Assembly (NCBI RefSeq): GCF_016464305.1
Contig: NZ_JAEIOJ010000002.1
Span: 620,001 to 684,000, forward strand
Direction of reading: 5' to 3'
DNA: 64,000 bases
Origin: Umezawaea beigongshangensis
GTDB taxonomy: Bacteria; Actinomycetota; Actinomycetes; Mycobacteriales; Pseudonocardiaceae
In this document: positions 1 to 7,203 of the stretch, one piece after another
How positions within the stretch are numbered: the stretch's first letter is position 1
Layout: each line of letters begins with the position of its first letter
Translations under genes and position numbers: made by a program
Notes under the pieces: model-generated
Database searches by the model: none
Told to the model about the DNA's origin: nothing
The model's input: only the letters and a program-made list of their open reading frames with translations

Positions 1-250
1 GCACCAGCGCCCTGCCGATGCCGCGCCCGCCGTGCGCGGTGGCCACCAGGACCATGCTGACGGCGACCAGGTCGTCGTCGAACCCGGTGCTCACCGTCGT
101 CCCGACCAGCTTCCCGTCCTCGACGGCCCCGTACACCTCCGCGACGTCGAACAGCATCGCCCACTTGTCCCGATCGGGGGACCAGCCGCGGTCGAGCGAC
201 AGGGCGACGCAGGACTCCAGGTGGTCCGCGGAGAGCCGACGGATGCGCAT
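1..250 (-). CDS. GNAT family N-acetyltransferase (N-terminal part, cut by window edge)
   Basis: Reading leftward from ATG at 250, 83 residues are present before the window ends, so the C-terminal part is missing. The visible part starts MRIRRLSADHLESCVALS and carries the acetyl-CoA pyrophosphate-binding motif A, HGGRGIGRALV, after a hydrophobic strand (VSMVLVATA). This is the classic Q/RxxGxG/A arrangement of GNAT acetyltransferases. The substrate cannot be read from the sequence. It lies downstream of, and on the same strand as, the ethanolamine-type operon, but 254 bp separate the two, so they are probably not co-transcribed. Confidence 0.8.
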   Translation of the reverse strand, partial: MRIRRLSADHLESCVALSLDRGWSPDRDKWAMLFDVAEVYGAVEDGKLVGTTVSTGFDDDLVAVSMVLVATAHGGRGIGRALV

Positions 251-504
251 GTCACCGACGCTGCCAGACGGGACCGCGATCGTCCGAACAGATTTTCGTC
301 ACAGGGCGACGGCGGCCCGCGGCGGACCACCTCGTCCGTGGCGTCGCGCGGCAGCGGCACCACCCCGTGCCGGGCGAGCCGGTGCGGACGAACTCCCCCG
401 GCTCCACCGCGGCCGGGCGCGCCGTGCGGGGTCCAGGAGGCGACCGGGAGACGACCAGGCGGCGACCCGCCGGGACCCGCGCCACGGGTGTCCGGCGTCC
501 GGGG
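251..504. other. Intergenic region between GNAT gene and GntR regulator
   Basis: GC-rich spacer without a convincing gene, SD site or strong hairpin. It probably holds the end of the upstream operon and the promoter of the GNAT gene. Long open frames pass through it but have no start or family signal. Confidence 0.4.
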
Positions 505-1236
505 TCAGGCCAGAAAGCCGCGCAGCAGCGACGCGGTGCCCTCCAGGTGCTCGGCCATCGCGACGCGCGCGGCGGCCGGATCGCCGTCGAGGATGCTCGT
601 CACGATGCGCTCGTGCTGCTCGTTGGAGTGCGCCAGGTTGGGCTCCAGCAGCGGGATCGACTCCAGCAGCTCGTTGACGCGCATCCGCACGTCGGCGACG
701 GCCGCGGTGAGCGAGGGCGACCCGGTGACCTCGGCGACGGCCAGGTGCAGCCGGGAGTCCTTGCGGCGGTACTCCCCCAGGTCGGCGGCGGACGCCTCGG
801 CGAGGCGGGCGCGCAGGTTGCGCCGCTCGTCCGGTCCGAGGGAGCGGCCCGCGGCGATCTCGGCGGCGCTCGTCTCCAGGGCGCGGCGCAGGGTGATCGC
901 GTCGGCCAGCTCCGCGCCGCCACCGGGCTCCGGCTCCGGTGACGACGCGGGCAGGACGTCGTTGACGAACGTGCCGCCGTAGCGGCCTCGCCGCGACTCC
1001 ACGTACCCGGCCTGCTGCAACGACCGGATGGCCTCGCGCAGCGTGACGCGGCTGACGCCGAGCCTCGTGGCGAGCTCCCGCTCGGCGGGCAACCGCTCCC
1101 CCGGCTCGGCGACGCCGAGCCGGATCGCCTGCATCAGCCGCTCCACCGTCTCCTCGAAGGTGTTGCCCGCGCGCACCGGCCGGAAGACGGCTGCGTCCGC
1201 CGTGGACGGTCGGTCCCCCTGCCGCGGCCCGGTCAT
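505..1236 (-). CDS. GntR/FadR-family transcriptional regulator (FCD domain)
   Basis: A 243-residue regulator. An N-terminal winged helix-turn-helix (about 25-92) contains ERLPAERELATRLGVSRV, the GntR signature. An alpha-helical FCD ligand domain (about 110-235) has conserved His residues in SRLHLAVAEVTGS, NEQHERI and AEHLEGT, where FCD proteins bind a metal and a carboxylate ligand. ATG at 1236 is preferred to the GTG two codons upstream because only the ATG has a spaced AGG. It is the last gene of the minus-strand operon that starts with the GlnA4-like ligase. It therefore probably senses an intermediate of that pathway and acts on the divergent promoter at 5.5 kb, where two near-identical sites lie. 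The ligand is inferred. Confidence 0.9.
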   Translation of the reverse strand: MTGPRQGDRPSTADAAVFRPVRAGNTFEETVERLMQAIRLGVAEPGERLPAERELATRLGVSRVTLREAIRSLQQAGYVESRRGRYGGTFVNDVLPASSPEPEPGGGAELADAITLRRALETSAAEIAAGRSLGPDERRNLRARLAEASAADLGEYRRKDSRLHLAVAEVTGSPSLTAAVADVRMRVNELLESIPLLEPNLAHSNEQHERIVTSILDGDPAAARVAMAEHLEGTASLLRGFLA

Positions 1237-1245
1237 CTGCACGGC

Positions 1246-2013
1246 CTACAGGGGTGTGACGTACGCGCCGGAGATGCCGCCGTCGACGAGGAAGTTCGAC
1301 GCGGTGATGAACGACGAGTCGTCGCTGGCGAGGAACGCCACGGCCGCGGCGATCTCCTCCGGCTCGGCGAAGCGGCCCATCGGCACGTGCACCAGGCGGC
1401 GCGCGGCCCGCTCGGCGTCCTTGGCGAACAGCTCCTCGAGCAACGGGGTGTTCACCGGTCCGGGCGACAGCGCGTTGACGCGGATGCCGGAGCGGGCGAA
1501 CTGCACGCCCAGTTCGCGGCTCATCGCGAGCACACCGCCCTTGGAGGCGGTGTAGGAGATCTGCGAGGTGGCCGCGCCCATCGTGGCGACGAACGACGCG
1601 GTGTTGATGATCGATCCCCTGCCCTGCCGCTGCATGTGCGGCAGCGCGTGCTTGCAACACAGGTACACCGAGGTGAGGTTGACCTGCTGCACCCGGTTCC
1701 ACGCCTCGATGCCGGTGGTCAGGATCGAGTCGTCGTCGGGCGGGGAGATCCCGGCGTTGTTGAACGCCACGTCCACCGAGCCGAGGGTGTCGGCCGTGGT
1801 CTGGAACAGGGCGGCGACCTGCTCCTCGTCGGTGACGTCGACCTGCGTGTACACGCCGTCGACCGCGTCGGCCGCCGCCTTGCCCGCGTCGGGGTCGACG
1901 TCGGCCACGACGACCCGCGCGCCCTCGGCGGCGAGCCTGCGCACGGAGGCGAGGCCGATGCCGCTGCCACCGCCGGTCACGACGGCCACGCGGCCCTCGA
2001 GTCGCTTCGTCAT
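1246..2013 (-). CDS. SDR-family oxidoreductase, candidate gamma-glutamylethanolamide alcohol dehydrogenase
   Basis: A 255-residue classical short-chain dehydrogenase. The NAD(P)-binding loop is TGGGSGIG (13-20), the structural NNAG motif is at about 85-88, and the catalytic triad reads S140, Y154, K158 (YTASK). D38/D40 after the second beta strand suggest a preference for NAD. Its stop lies 9 bases before the GntR ATG, and its start is 16 bases after the aldehyde dehydrogenase stop, so it is operonic. In this context it could oxidise the terminal alcohol of gamma-glutamylethanolamide to the aldehyde used by its neighbour. That role is inferred, because SDR specificity cannot be read from the fold. 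Confidence 0.9.
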   Translation of the reverse strand: MTKRLEGRVAVVTGGGSGIGLASVRRLAAEGARVVVADVDPDAGKAAADAVDGVYTQVDVTDEEQVAALFQTTADTLGSVDVAFNNAGISPPDDDSILTTGIEAWNRVQQVNLTSVYLCCKHALPHMQRQGRGSIINTASFVATMGAATSQISYTASKGGVLAMSRELGVQFARSGIRVNALSPGPVNTPLLEELFAKDAERAARRLVHVPMGRFAEPEEIAAAVAFLASDDSSFITASNFLVDGGISGAYVTPL

Positions 2014-2029
2014 GTTCGCTGTTCTCCAG

Positions 2030-3391
2030 TCACGTCGCGATGAACACGTTCTTGGTCTCGGTGAACGCCGACAGCGCGTCCGGCCCGAGTTCCCGGCCGA
2101 GGCCGGACTGCTTGAACCCGCCGAAGGGGGTCGAGTAGCGCACCGAGGAGTGCGAGTTCACCGAGAGGTTCCCGGCCTCGACGCCGCGGGACACGCGCAG
2201 CGCGCGGCCCACGTCGCGGGTCCAGATCGAGCCGGACAGCCCGTAGTCCGAGTCGTTCGCCAGGCGCACGGCGTCGTCCTCGTCGGTGAACGGCAGCACC
2301 GCCACGACGGGGCCGAAGACCTCCTCGACGGCGACCCGGTCGGTGGGCGCGACGGGCGCGAGGACCGTGGGCGGGAACCAGAAGCCCGGCCCGTCCGGCG
2401 CGCTGCCGCGGAACGCCACGGGCGCGTCGTGCGGCACGTAGGAGGCGACCCGGTCGCGGTGCGCGGCGGAGATCAGCGGTCCCATCTCGGTGGCCTCGTC
2501 GCCGGGCGCACCGACGACGACGCCCCGCACTGCGGGTTCCAGCAGCTCCATGAACCGGTCGTACACCGAGGCCTGGACGAGGATGCGGGAGCGGGCGCAG
2601 CAGTCCTGCCCGGCGTTGTCGAACACCCCGTACGGCGCGGTGGCCGCCGCGCGCTCCAGGTCCGCGTCGGCGAACACGACGTTCGCGCTCTTGCCGCCCA
2701 GCTCCAGGGTCACCCGCTTCACCTGCTCGGCGCAGCCCGCCATGATCTGCTTGCCCACGGTGGTGGAGCCGGTGAAGACGACCTTGCGCACGGCCGGGTG
2801 CGTCACGAACCGCCTGCCCACGACGTCGCCTCGACCGGGCAGCACCTGGAGCACGTCGGCCGGGAGGCCGGCCTCGCGGGCCAGCTCGCCCAGGCGCAGC
2901 GCGGTCAGCGGGGTCAGCTCGGCGGGTTTGAGCACGACGGTGTTGCCCGCCGCCAGCGCGGGCGCGAAGCCCCATGCGGCGATGGGCATGGGGAAGTTCC
3001 ACGGCACGATCACGCCGATCACGCCGAGGGGTTCGGCGAACGTGACGTCCAGACCTCCCGCCACCGGGATCTGCCTGCCGAACAGGCGTTCCGGAGCGGC
3101 GGCGTAGTAGTGCAGGACGTCGCGGACGTTGCCAGCCTCCCAGCGGGCGTTGCCGATGGTGTGCCCGGAGTTGAGCACCTCCAGCCGAGCCAGCTCCTCG
3201 ACCGCGCCGTCCACGGCGTCGGCGAAGCGGCGCAGCAGGCGTGCCCGGTCGGCCGGGGCGACGGCGCGCCACGCGGGCAGCGCGGCGCTGGCCCGCTCGA
3301 TCGCCGCGTCGGTCTCCTCCAGCGAGGTGAGCGCGACCGTGCTCACCACCTGCTCGGTGGCCGGGTCGACCACCTCGTACATCGTGCTCAC
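2030..3391 (-). CDS. NAD-dependent aldehyde dehydrogenase
   Basis: A 453-residue aldehyde dehydrogenase. Visible landmarks are PWNFP with N132, the GSTTVGK nucleotide loop (208-214), general base E230 in TLELGGK, and catalytic C264 in GQDCCARSR. The GTG at 3391 overlaps the TGA of the upstream amidotransferase (GTGA), which argues for translational coupling and fixes the start. At 453 residues it is slightly shorter than the usual 470-500, mostly at the N-terminus. In the operon it should oxidise gamma-glutamyl-acetaldehyde to gamma-glutamylglycine. It resembles PuuC/betaine-aldehyde-type enzymes, so a polyamine-derived aldehyde is the main alternative. Confidence 0.92.
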   Translation of the reverse strand: MSTMYEVVDPATEQVVSTVALTSLEETDAAIERASAALPAWRAVAPADRARLLRRFADAVDGAVEELARLEVLNSGHTIGNARWEAGNVRDVLHYYAAAPERLFGRQIPVAGGLDVTFAEPLGVIGVIVPWNFPMPIAAWGFAPALAAGNTVVLKPAELTPLTALRLGELAREAGLPADVLQVLPGRGDVVGRRFVTHPAVRKVVFTGSTTVGKQIMAGCAEQVKRVTLELGGKSANVVFADADLERAAATAPYGVFDNAGQDCCARSRILVQASVYDRFMELLEPAVRGVVVGAPGDEATEMGPLISAAHRDRVASYVPHDAPVAFRGSAPDGPGFWFPPTVLAPVAPTDRVAVEEVFGPVVAVLPFTDEDDAVRLANDSDYGLSGSIWTRDVGRALRVSRGVEAGNLSVNSHSSVRYSTPFGGFKQSGLGRELGPDALSAFTETKNVFIAT

Positions 3392-4119
3392 CGCGGGGAG
3401 TCCCTCCTGTCGCGGGCGGCGTCCACCAGGGCGGTGAACAGCCGCACGTCCTCGATCTCCTGCTCGGGGTGCGACTGCACGCCGAGCGCGAAGCGCGCCC
3501 CCGCCAGTTCCACCGCCTCCACCACGCCGTCGGCCGAGGTGGCCACGACCCGCAGGCCGCGACCGAGCCGGTCCACCGACTGGTGGTGGTAGCACTGCAC
3601 GGTCGTGGTGTCCCCGACGACGCCGTGCAGGACGCTGCCCGCCTCGACGGTGATGTCGGTGCGGCCGAACACGGCGGGTCGCGGCTGGTGCCCGCCGCCG
3701 CCGACGACGTCGGGCACGTGCTGGTGCAGCGTGCCGCCGAGGGCGACGTTGAGCACCTGCGCGCCCCGGCACACCCCGAGCACCGGCAGGTCGAGGGCGA
3801 GCGCGGCGTCCAGCAGCGCGAACTCCGCCGCGTCGCGCCGCTGGCGCGGTTCCCCGGTCATCGGGTGCGGCTCGTGGCCGTAGCTGGCGGGGTCGAGGTC
3901 GGCTCCACCGGTGAGGACGAGCCCGTCCAGCCAGCCGATCGTCTCCGCGCGCCAGTCACCCTGCGGGGGCAGCAGCACGGGGTTTCCGCCCGCGCGCAGC
4001 ACGCAGTCGAGGTAGGTGCGGTGCAGCAGGGCCGCCTCGGCCTCCCACACGCCGAACCGCGCGACCTCCAGGTAGGTGCTGAGACCGACGAGGGGCCGGT
4101 CAGAGACGTTCGAAGCCAC
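3388..4119 (-). CDS. Class I glutamine amidotransferase-like gamma-glutamyl hydrolase (peptidase C26, PuuD-like)
   Basis: A 243-residue hydrolase of the family that cleaves gamma-glutamyl-GABA in the E. coli Puu pathway. The catalytic triad is visible: nucleophile C117 in GVCRGAQ, then H217 and E219 in SHPEQ. It overlaps the preceding ligase gene by 20 bases and the following dehydrogenase by GTGA, so the three are tightly coupled. In this cluster it would release the product amine or amino acid (for example glycine) from the gamma-glutamyl carrier and regenerate glutamate. The family is certain. The substrate is inferred from the neighbours. Confidence 0.92.
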   Translation of the reverse strand: MASNVSDRPLVGLSTYLEVARFGVWEAEAALLHRTYLDCVLRAGGNPVLLPPQGDWRAETIGWLDGLVLTGGADLDPASYGHEPHPMTGEPRQRRDAAEFALLDAALALDLPVLGVCRGAQVLNVALGGTLHQHVPDVVGGGGHQPRPAVFGRTDITVEAGSVLHGVVGDTTTVQCYHHQSVDRLGRGLRVVATSADGVVEAVELAGARFALGVQSHPEQEIEDVRLFTALVDAARDRRDSPR

Positions 4120-5470
4120 GGACCCGCTCCCAGTCGGTGACCGCCGCGTCGAAGGCGGCCAGTTCCACCCGCGCGGCGTTGGCGTAGTGGTCGATCACGT
4201 CCTGCCCGAACGCCTCGCGCAGGATCTCGCTGCCCGCCGCCAGTTCCGCGGCGTCGCGCAGGGTCGTCGGCACGGTCTCCCGGCCGGAGCCGTAGGCGTT
4301 GCCGGTGAACGCGGGCTCCAGCGGCAGCGCGTGGTCCACGCCGTGCAGTCCGGCGGCGATGAGCGCGGCCACCGCGAGGTAGGGGTTCACGTCCCCGCCC
4401 GGCACGCGGTTCTCGAAGCGCAGCGACTGGCCGCGGCCGACGACGCGCAGCGAGCAGGTGCGGTTGTCCCGGCCCCACGCGACGGCGGTCGGCGCGAAGC
4501 TGCCCGGCACGAAGCGCTTGTAGGAGTTGACGTTCGGCGCGAGGAAGTACGTGATCTCGCGCAGCGCGGCGAGCTGTCCGGCGAGGAAGCGCTCCATCAG
4601 CTCGGAGAAGCCGTGCTCGCGGTCCCCGGCGAACGCGGGGGCGTCGCCGTCGATCGTGCGCAGGCTCAGGTGGACGTGGCAGGAGTTGCCCTCGCGCTCG
4701 TCGTACTTGGCCATGAAGGTGAGGCTCTTGCCGTGCTGCGCGGCGATCTCCTTGGCACCGGTCTTGTAGACGCTGTGGTTGTCGCAGGTGGCCAGGGCCT
4801 CGGCGAAGCGGAACGCGATCTCGTGCTGGCCGGGGTTGCACTCGCCCTTGGCCGACTCGACCTCCAGCCCGGCCCCCGCCATGCCGTTGCGGATGGCGCG
4901 CAGCACGGGTTCCACCCGCGAGGTGCCGAGCAGCGAGTAGTCGACGTTGTACTGGTTGGCCGGGGTGAGGCCGCGGTAGCCGCTGTCCCACGCGCGCTCG
5001 TAGGTGTCGTCGAAGAGGAGGAACTCCAGTTCGGTGCCGACGTAGGCGGCCAGCCCGCGCTCGGCGAGCCGGTCCAGCTGGCGGCGCAGGACCTGCCGGG
5101 GCGAGGGCGGCACGGGCGAGCCGTCCTCGCGGCGCAGGTCGCACAGCACGAGCGCGGTGCCGGGCAGCCACGGCAGCAGGCGCAGGGTGTCCAGGTCCGG
5201 CTGCATGACGAGGTCGCCGTACCCGGTGTCCCAGGACGACATCGCGTACCCCGGCACGGTCTTCATGTCGACGTCGACGGCGAGCAGGTAGTCGCACGCC
5301 TCCGCGGCGTGGTCGAGCACCTCGGACAGGAAGTACCGCGCGGCGCAGCGCTTGCCCTGGAGACGGCCCTGCATGTCGGTGACGGCGACCAGGACGGTGT
5401 CGATCTCACCCCGGTCGACCAGGGTGCGCAGTTCCTCCACCGACAGCAGGCCCTCGCTGTAGCGCTGCAT
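4100..5470 (-). CDS. glnA4: Glutamine synthetase-like gamma-glutamylamine ligase (GlnA4-type, probable gamma-glutamylethanolamide synthetase)
   Basis: A 456-residue protein with a glutamine-synthetase beta-grasp N-domain (about 15-105) and catalytic domain. Metal and ATP/glutamate residues appear in GTELEFLLFD, NPGQHEIAFRFA and FENRVPGGDVNPYLA. The usual GS segment around KPLFGDNGSGMH is replaced by MAKYDEREGNSCHVHLSL, as in GlnA-like ligases that glutamylate amines rather than ammonia. No C-terminal adenylylation-loop tyrosine is obvious. ATG at 5470 has AGAGGA upstream and is preferred to an in-frame start 54 codons earlier. Streptomyces coelicolor GlnA4 is an experimentally known gamma-glutamylmonoethanolamide synthetase. 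The divergent ethanolamine permease supports that substrate here, but a polyamine cannot be excluded. Confidence 0.85.
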   Translation of the reverse strand: MQRYSEGLLSVEELRTLVDRGEIDTVLVAVTDMQGRLQGKRCAARYFLSEVLDHAAEACDYLLAVDVDMKTVPGYAMSSWDTGYGDLVMQPDLDTLRLLPWLPGTALVLCDLRREDGSPVPPSPRQVLRRQLDRLAERGLAAYVGTELEFLLFDDTYERAWDSGYRGLTPANQYNVDYSLLGTSRVEPVLRAIRNGMAGAGLEVESAKGECNPGQHEIAFRFAEALATCDNHSVYKTGAKEIAAQHGKSLTFMAKYDEREGNSCHVHLSLRTIDGDAPAFAGDREHGFSELMERFLAGQLAALREITYFLAPNVNSYKRFVPGSFAPTAVAWGRDNRTCSLRVVGRGQSLRFENRVPGGDVNPYLAVAALIAAGLHGVDHALPLEPAFTGNAYGSGRETVPTTLRDAAELAAGSEILREAFGQDVIDHYANAARVELAAFDAAVTDWERVRGFERL

Positions 5471-5496
5471 TCCGCGTTCCTCTCGCCGTTCACCGG

Positions 5497-5522
5497 TCAA
5501 AGGTCTGCTACAGAACCATTGG
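5497..5522. promoter_or_regulatory. 26-bp putative operator, copy 1 (over the glnA4-like transcription start)
   Basis: This begins TCAAAGG and ends GAACCATTGG. It matches the second copy at 5629-5654 at 20 of 26 positions. Each copy is itself a loose inverted repeat (TCAAAGG against CCATTGG, 12-base gap). It sits just downstream of the minus-strand promoter at 5529-5557, where a repressor would block initiation. Confidence 0.6.
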
Positions 5523-5528
5523 GCGTCC

Positions 5529-5557
5529 ATGCTGCACGGACGCAACACCGGTGTCAA
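5529..5557 (-). promoter_or_regulatory. Predicted promoter of the glnA4-like operon
   Basis: On the minus strand a perfect -35 box TTGACA (5557-5552) is followed after 17 bases by CAGCAT (5534-5529), which keeps the conserved A2 and T6 of a -10 box. Initiation would fall near 5520, inside the first copy of the 26-bp repeat. Confidence 0.55.
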
Positions 5558-5589
5558 CAGATCGGAACTCGACAGACCCCTGGTGGCCC

Positions 5590-5619
5590 TTGACACTACG
5601 AGGTGACGCACGCCACTCT
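5590..5619 (+). promoter_or_regulatory. Predicted promoter of the ethanolamine permease gene
   Basis: TTGACA at 5590-5595 is followed after 18 bases by CACTCT at 5614-5619. The expected start near 5626 falls directly before the second 26-bp repeat. The arrangement mirrors the opposite promoter. Confidence 0.5.
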
Positions 5620-5628
5620 CAATGCCGT

Positions 5629-5654
5629 TCAAAGGACCGGCACGAAACCATTGG
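5629..5654. promoter_or_regulatory. 26-bp putative operator, copy 2 (at the permease transcription start)
   Basis: TCAAAGG and AACCATTGG are conserved with the copy at 5497-5522 at the same spacing. The last bases overlap the GGAG ribosome site of the permease gene, so a bound regulator could block both transcription and access of RNA polymerase to the leader. Confidence 0.6.
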
Positions 5655-5663
5655 AGAGCGCCG

Positions 5664-7124
5664 ATGGCCGCCGAGGGATCGAAGTCCGACCACGTGGCCT
5701 ACGAGCGGGTGGGCGAGGAGTACCTGGAGCAGCGGCAGCTCAGGCGCGGAGCCGCCGGGTGGGTGCTGCTCGCCGGGCTGGGCGTGTCCTACGTGATCTC
5801 CGGCGACTTCGCCGGGTGGAACTTCGGCCTGGCGCAGGGCGGCTGGGGCGGTCTGCTGGTCGCGACCGCGCTCATGGCCACGATGTACACCTGCATGGTC
5901 TTCGGCCTGGCCGAGCTCGCCGCCGCGCTGCCGGTCGCCGGAGCCGGGTACGGCTTCGCCCGCCGGGCGCTGGGGCCGCTGGGCGGCTTCGCCACCGGGG
6001 TGGCGATCCTGATCGAGTACGCCATCGCGCCCGCCGCGATCTCGGTGTTCATCGGCGGGTACGTCGAGGCGCTCGGCCTGTTCGGGCTGACGAACTCCTG
6101 GCCGGTCTACCTGGCCGCGTACGTGATCTTCATCGGTGTGCACCTCCGCGGTGTCGGCGAGGCGCTGCGGCTGATGTTCGGGATCACCGCCGTCGCCGTG
6201 GTCGCCCTGGTGGCGTTCGTCGTCGGCCTGGCCCCGAAGTTCGACGCGGACAACCTGTTCGACATCGCCCCCACCGACGCGGTGGGCGCGAGCTCCTTCC
6301 TGCCCTTCGGATTCGCCGGGATCGTGGCGGCGCTGGTCTACGGCATCTGGTTCTTCCTCGCCGTCGAGGGCGTGCCGCTGGCGGCGGAGGAGGCGCGCGA
6401 CCCGAAGCGCGACATGCCGCGCGGCATCATCGCCGCGATGAGCGTGCTGCTGGTGTTCGCCGCGCTCATCCTCGTCGTCGGTCCCGGCGCAGCGGGCTCG
6501 AACGCGATCAAGGACGCGGACAACCCGCTGCCGCTGGCCGTCCGCGAGGCGTTCGGCGGTGACAACCCGCTGGCGCAGCTGGTGAACTACGTCGGCCTGG
6601 CCGGGCTGGTGGCGAGCTTCTTCTCCATCATCTACGCCTACTCCCGGCAGCTCTTCGCGCTGTCGCGCGCGGGCTACCTGCCGCGCTGGCTGTCGCGCAC
6701 CGGTTCTCGCAAGACTCCGCACCTGGCGCTGATCGTCCCCGGCACGATCGGCTTCCTGCTCGCCGCGGTCACGCAGGACGGCGCCCGGCTGATCAACATC
6801 GCGGTGTTCGGCGCGGCGCTGTCCTACGTGCTGATGATGGTGTCGCACATCGTGCTGCGCGTGCGGGAGCCCGACGTGCCCCGCCCGTACCGCACCCCCG
6901 GCGGCGTGATCACGACCGGTGTGGCGCTCGTGCTGGCGGTCGCCGCCGTCGTCGCGACGTTCGTGGTCGACGTGGTGGCCTCGGCGATCACCGGCGGCAT
7001 CTTCCTGGTGGCGCTCGCCTACTTCTGGTTCTACAGCCGCCACCGGCTCGTCGCGAACGCGCCGGAGGAGGAGTTCGCGGCCATCGCGCGGGCGGAGCGG
7101 GAGCTGGACCCGACCGAGGACTGA
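5664..7124 (+). CDS. eat: Ethanolamine permease (APC superfamily)
   Basis: A 486-residue transporter with about 12 hydrophobic segments. A cytoplasmic N-terminal stretch ends in RQLRRGAAGWVLLAGLG. It then runs through YVISGDFAGWNFGLAQGG and the glycine-rich AGAGYGFARRALGP. That order and wording is characteristic of the ethanolamine permease branch (Eat) of amino-acid/polyamine/organocation carriers rather than of generic amino-acid permeases. ATG at 5664 follows GGAG with a 9-base gap. It is transcribed divergently from the gamma-glutamylation operon and shares its regulatory repeats, so it probably imports the amine that the ligase consumes. Confidence 0.88.
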   Translation: MAAEGSKSDHVAYERVGEEYLEQRQLRRGAAGWVLLAGLGVSYVISGDFAGWNFGLAQGGWGGLLVATALMATMYTCMVFGLAELAAALPVAGAGYGFARRALGPLGGFATGVAILIEYAIAPAAISVFIGGYVEALGLFGLTNSWPVYLAAYVIFIGVHLRGVGEALRLMFGITAVAVVALVAFVVGLAPKFDADNLFDIAPTDAVGASSFLPFGFAGIVAALVYGIWFFLAVEGVPLAAEEARDPKRDMPRGIIAAMSVLLVFAALILVVGPGAAGSNAIKDADNPLPLAVREAFGGDNPLAQLVNYVGLAGLVASFFSIIYAYSRQLFALSRAGYLPRWLSRTGSRKTPHLALIVPGTIGFLLAAVTQDGARLINIAVFGAALSYVLMMVSHIVLRVREPDVPRPYRTPGGVITTGVALVLAVAAVVATFVVDVVASAITGGIFLVALAYFWFYSRHRLVANAPEEEFAAIARAERELDPTED

Positions 7125-7138
7125 CGGCGGCGGCCGTC
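7123..7138 (+). terminator. Weak hairpin after permease gene
   Basis: GACGGC, loop GGCG, then GCCGTC, starting inside the stop codon. The stem is only 6 bp and there is no T-run, so termination is uncertain. Confidence 0.3.
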
Positions 7139-7203
7139 GGGGGGATTCCGCGACGGCCACCGCTGTGGCACGGTCTTCCCAGCGCAGAAGCGGGGGGCCG
7201 CGC

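Noticed and set aside
299-1702. 467-codon open frame on the minus strand across the GntR and SDR genes
   Set aside because: It crosses two well-supported genes in another frame and has shadow-type Arg/Ala/Gly composition.
5497-5654. GlnR box upstream of the glnA-like gene
   Set aside because: GAAAC occurs once, but the paired GTnAC half is missing at the correct spacing in both copies; the 26-bp repeat explains the region better.
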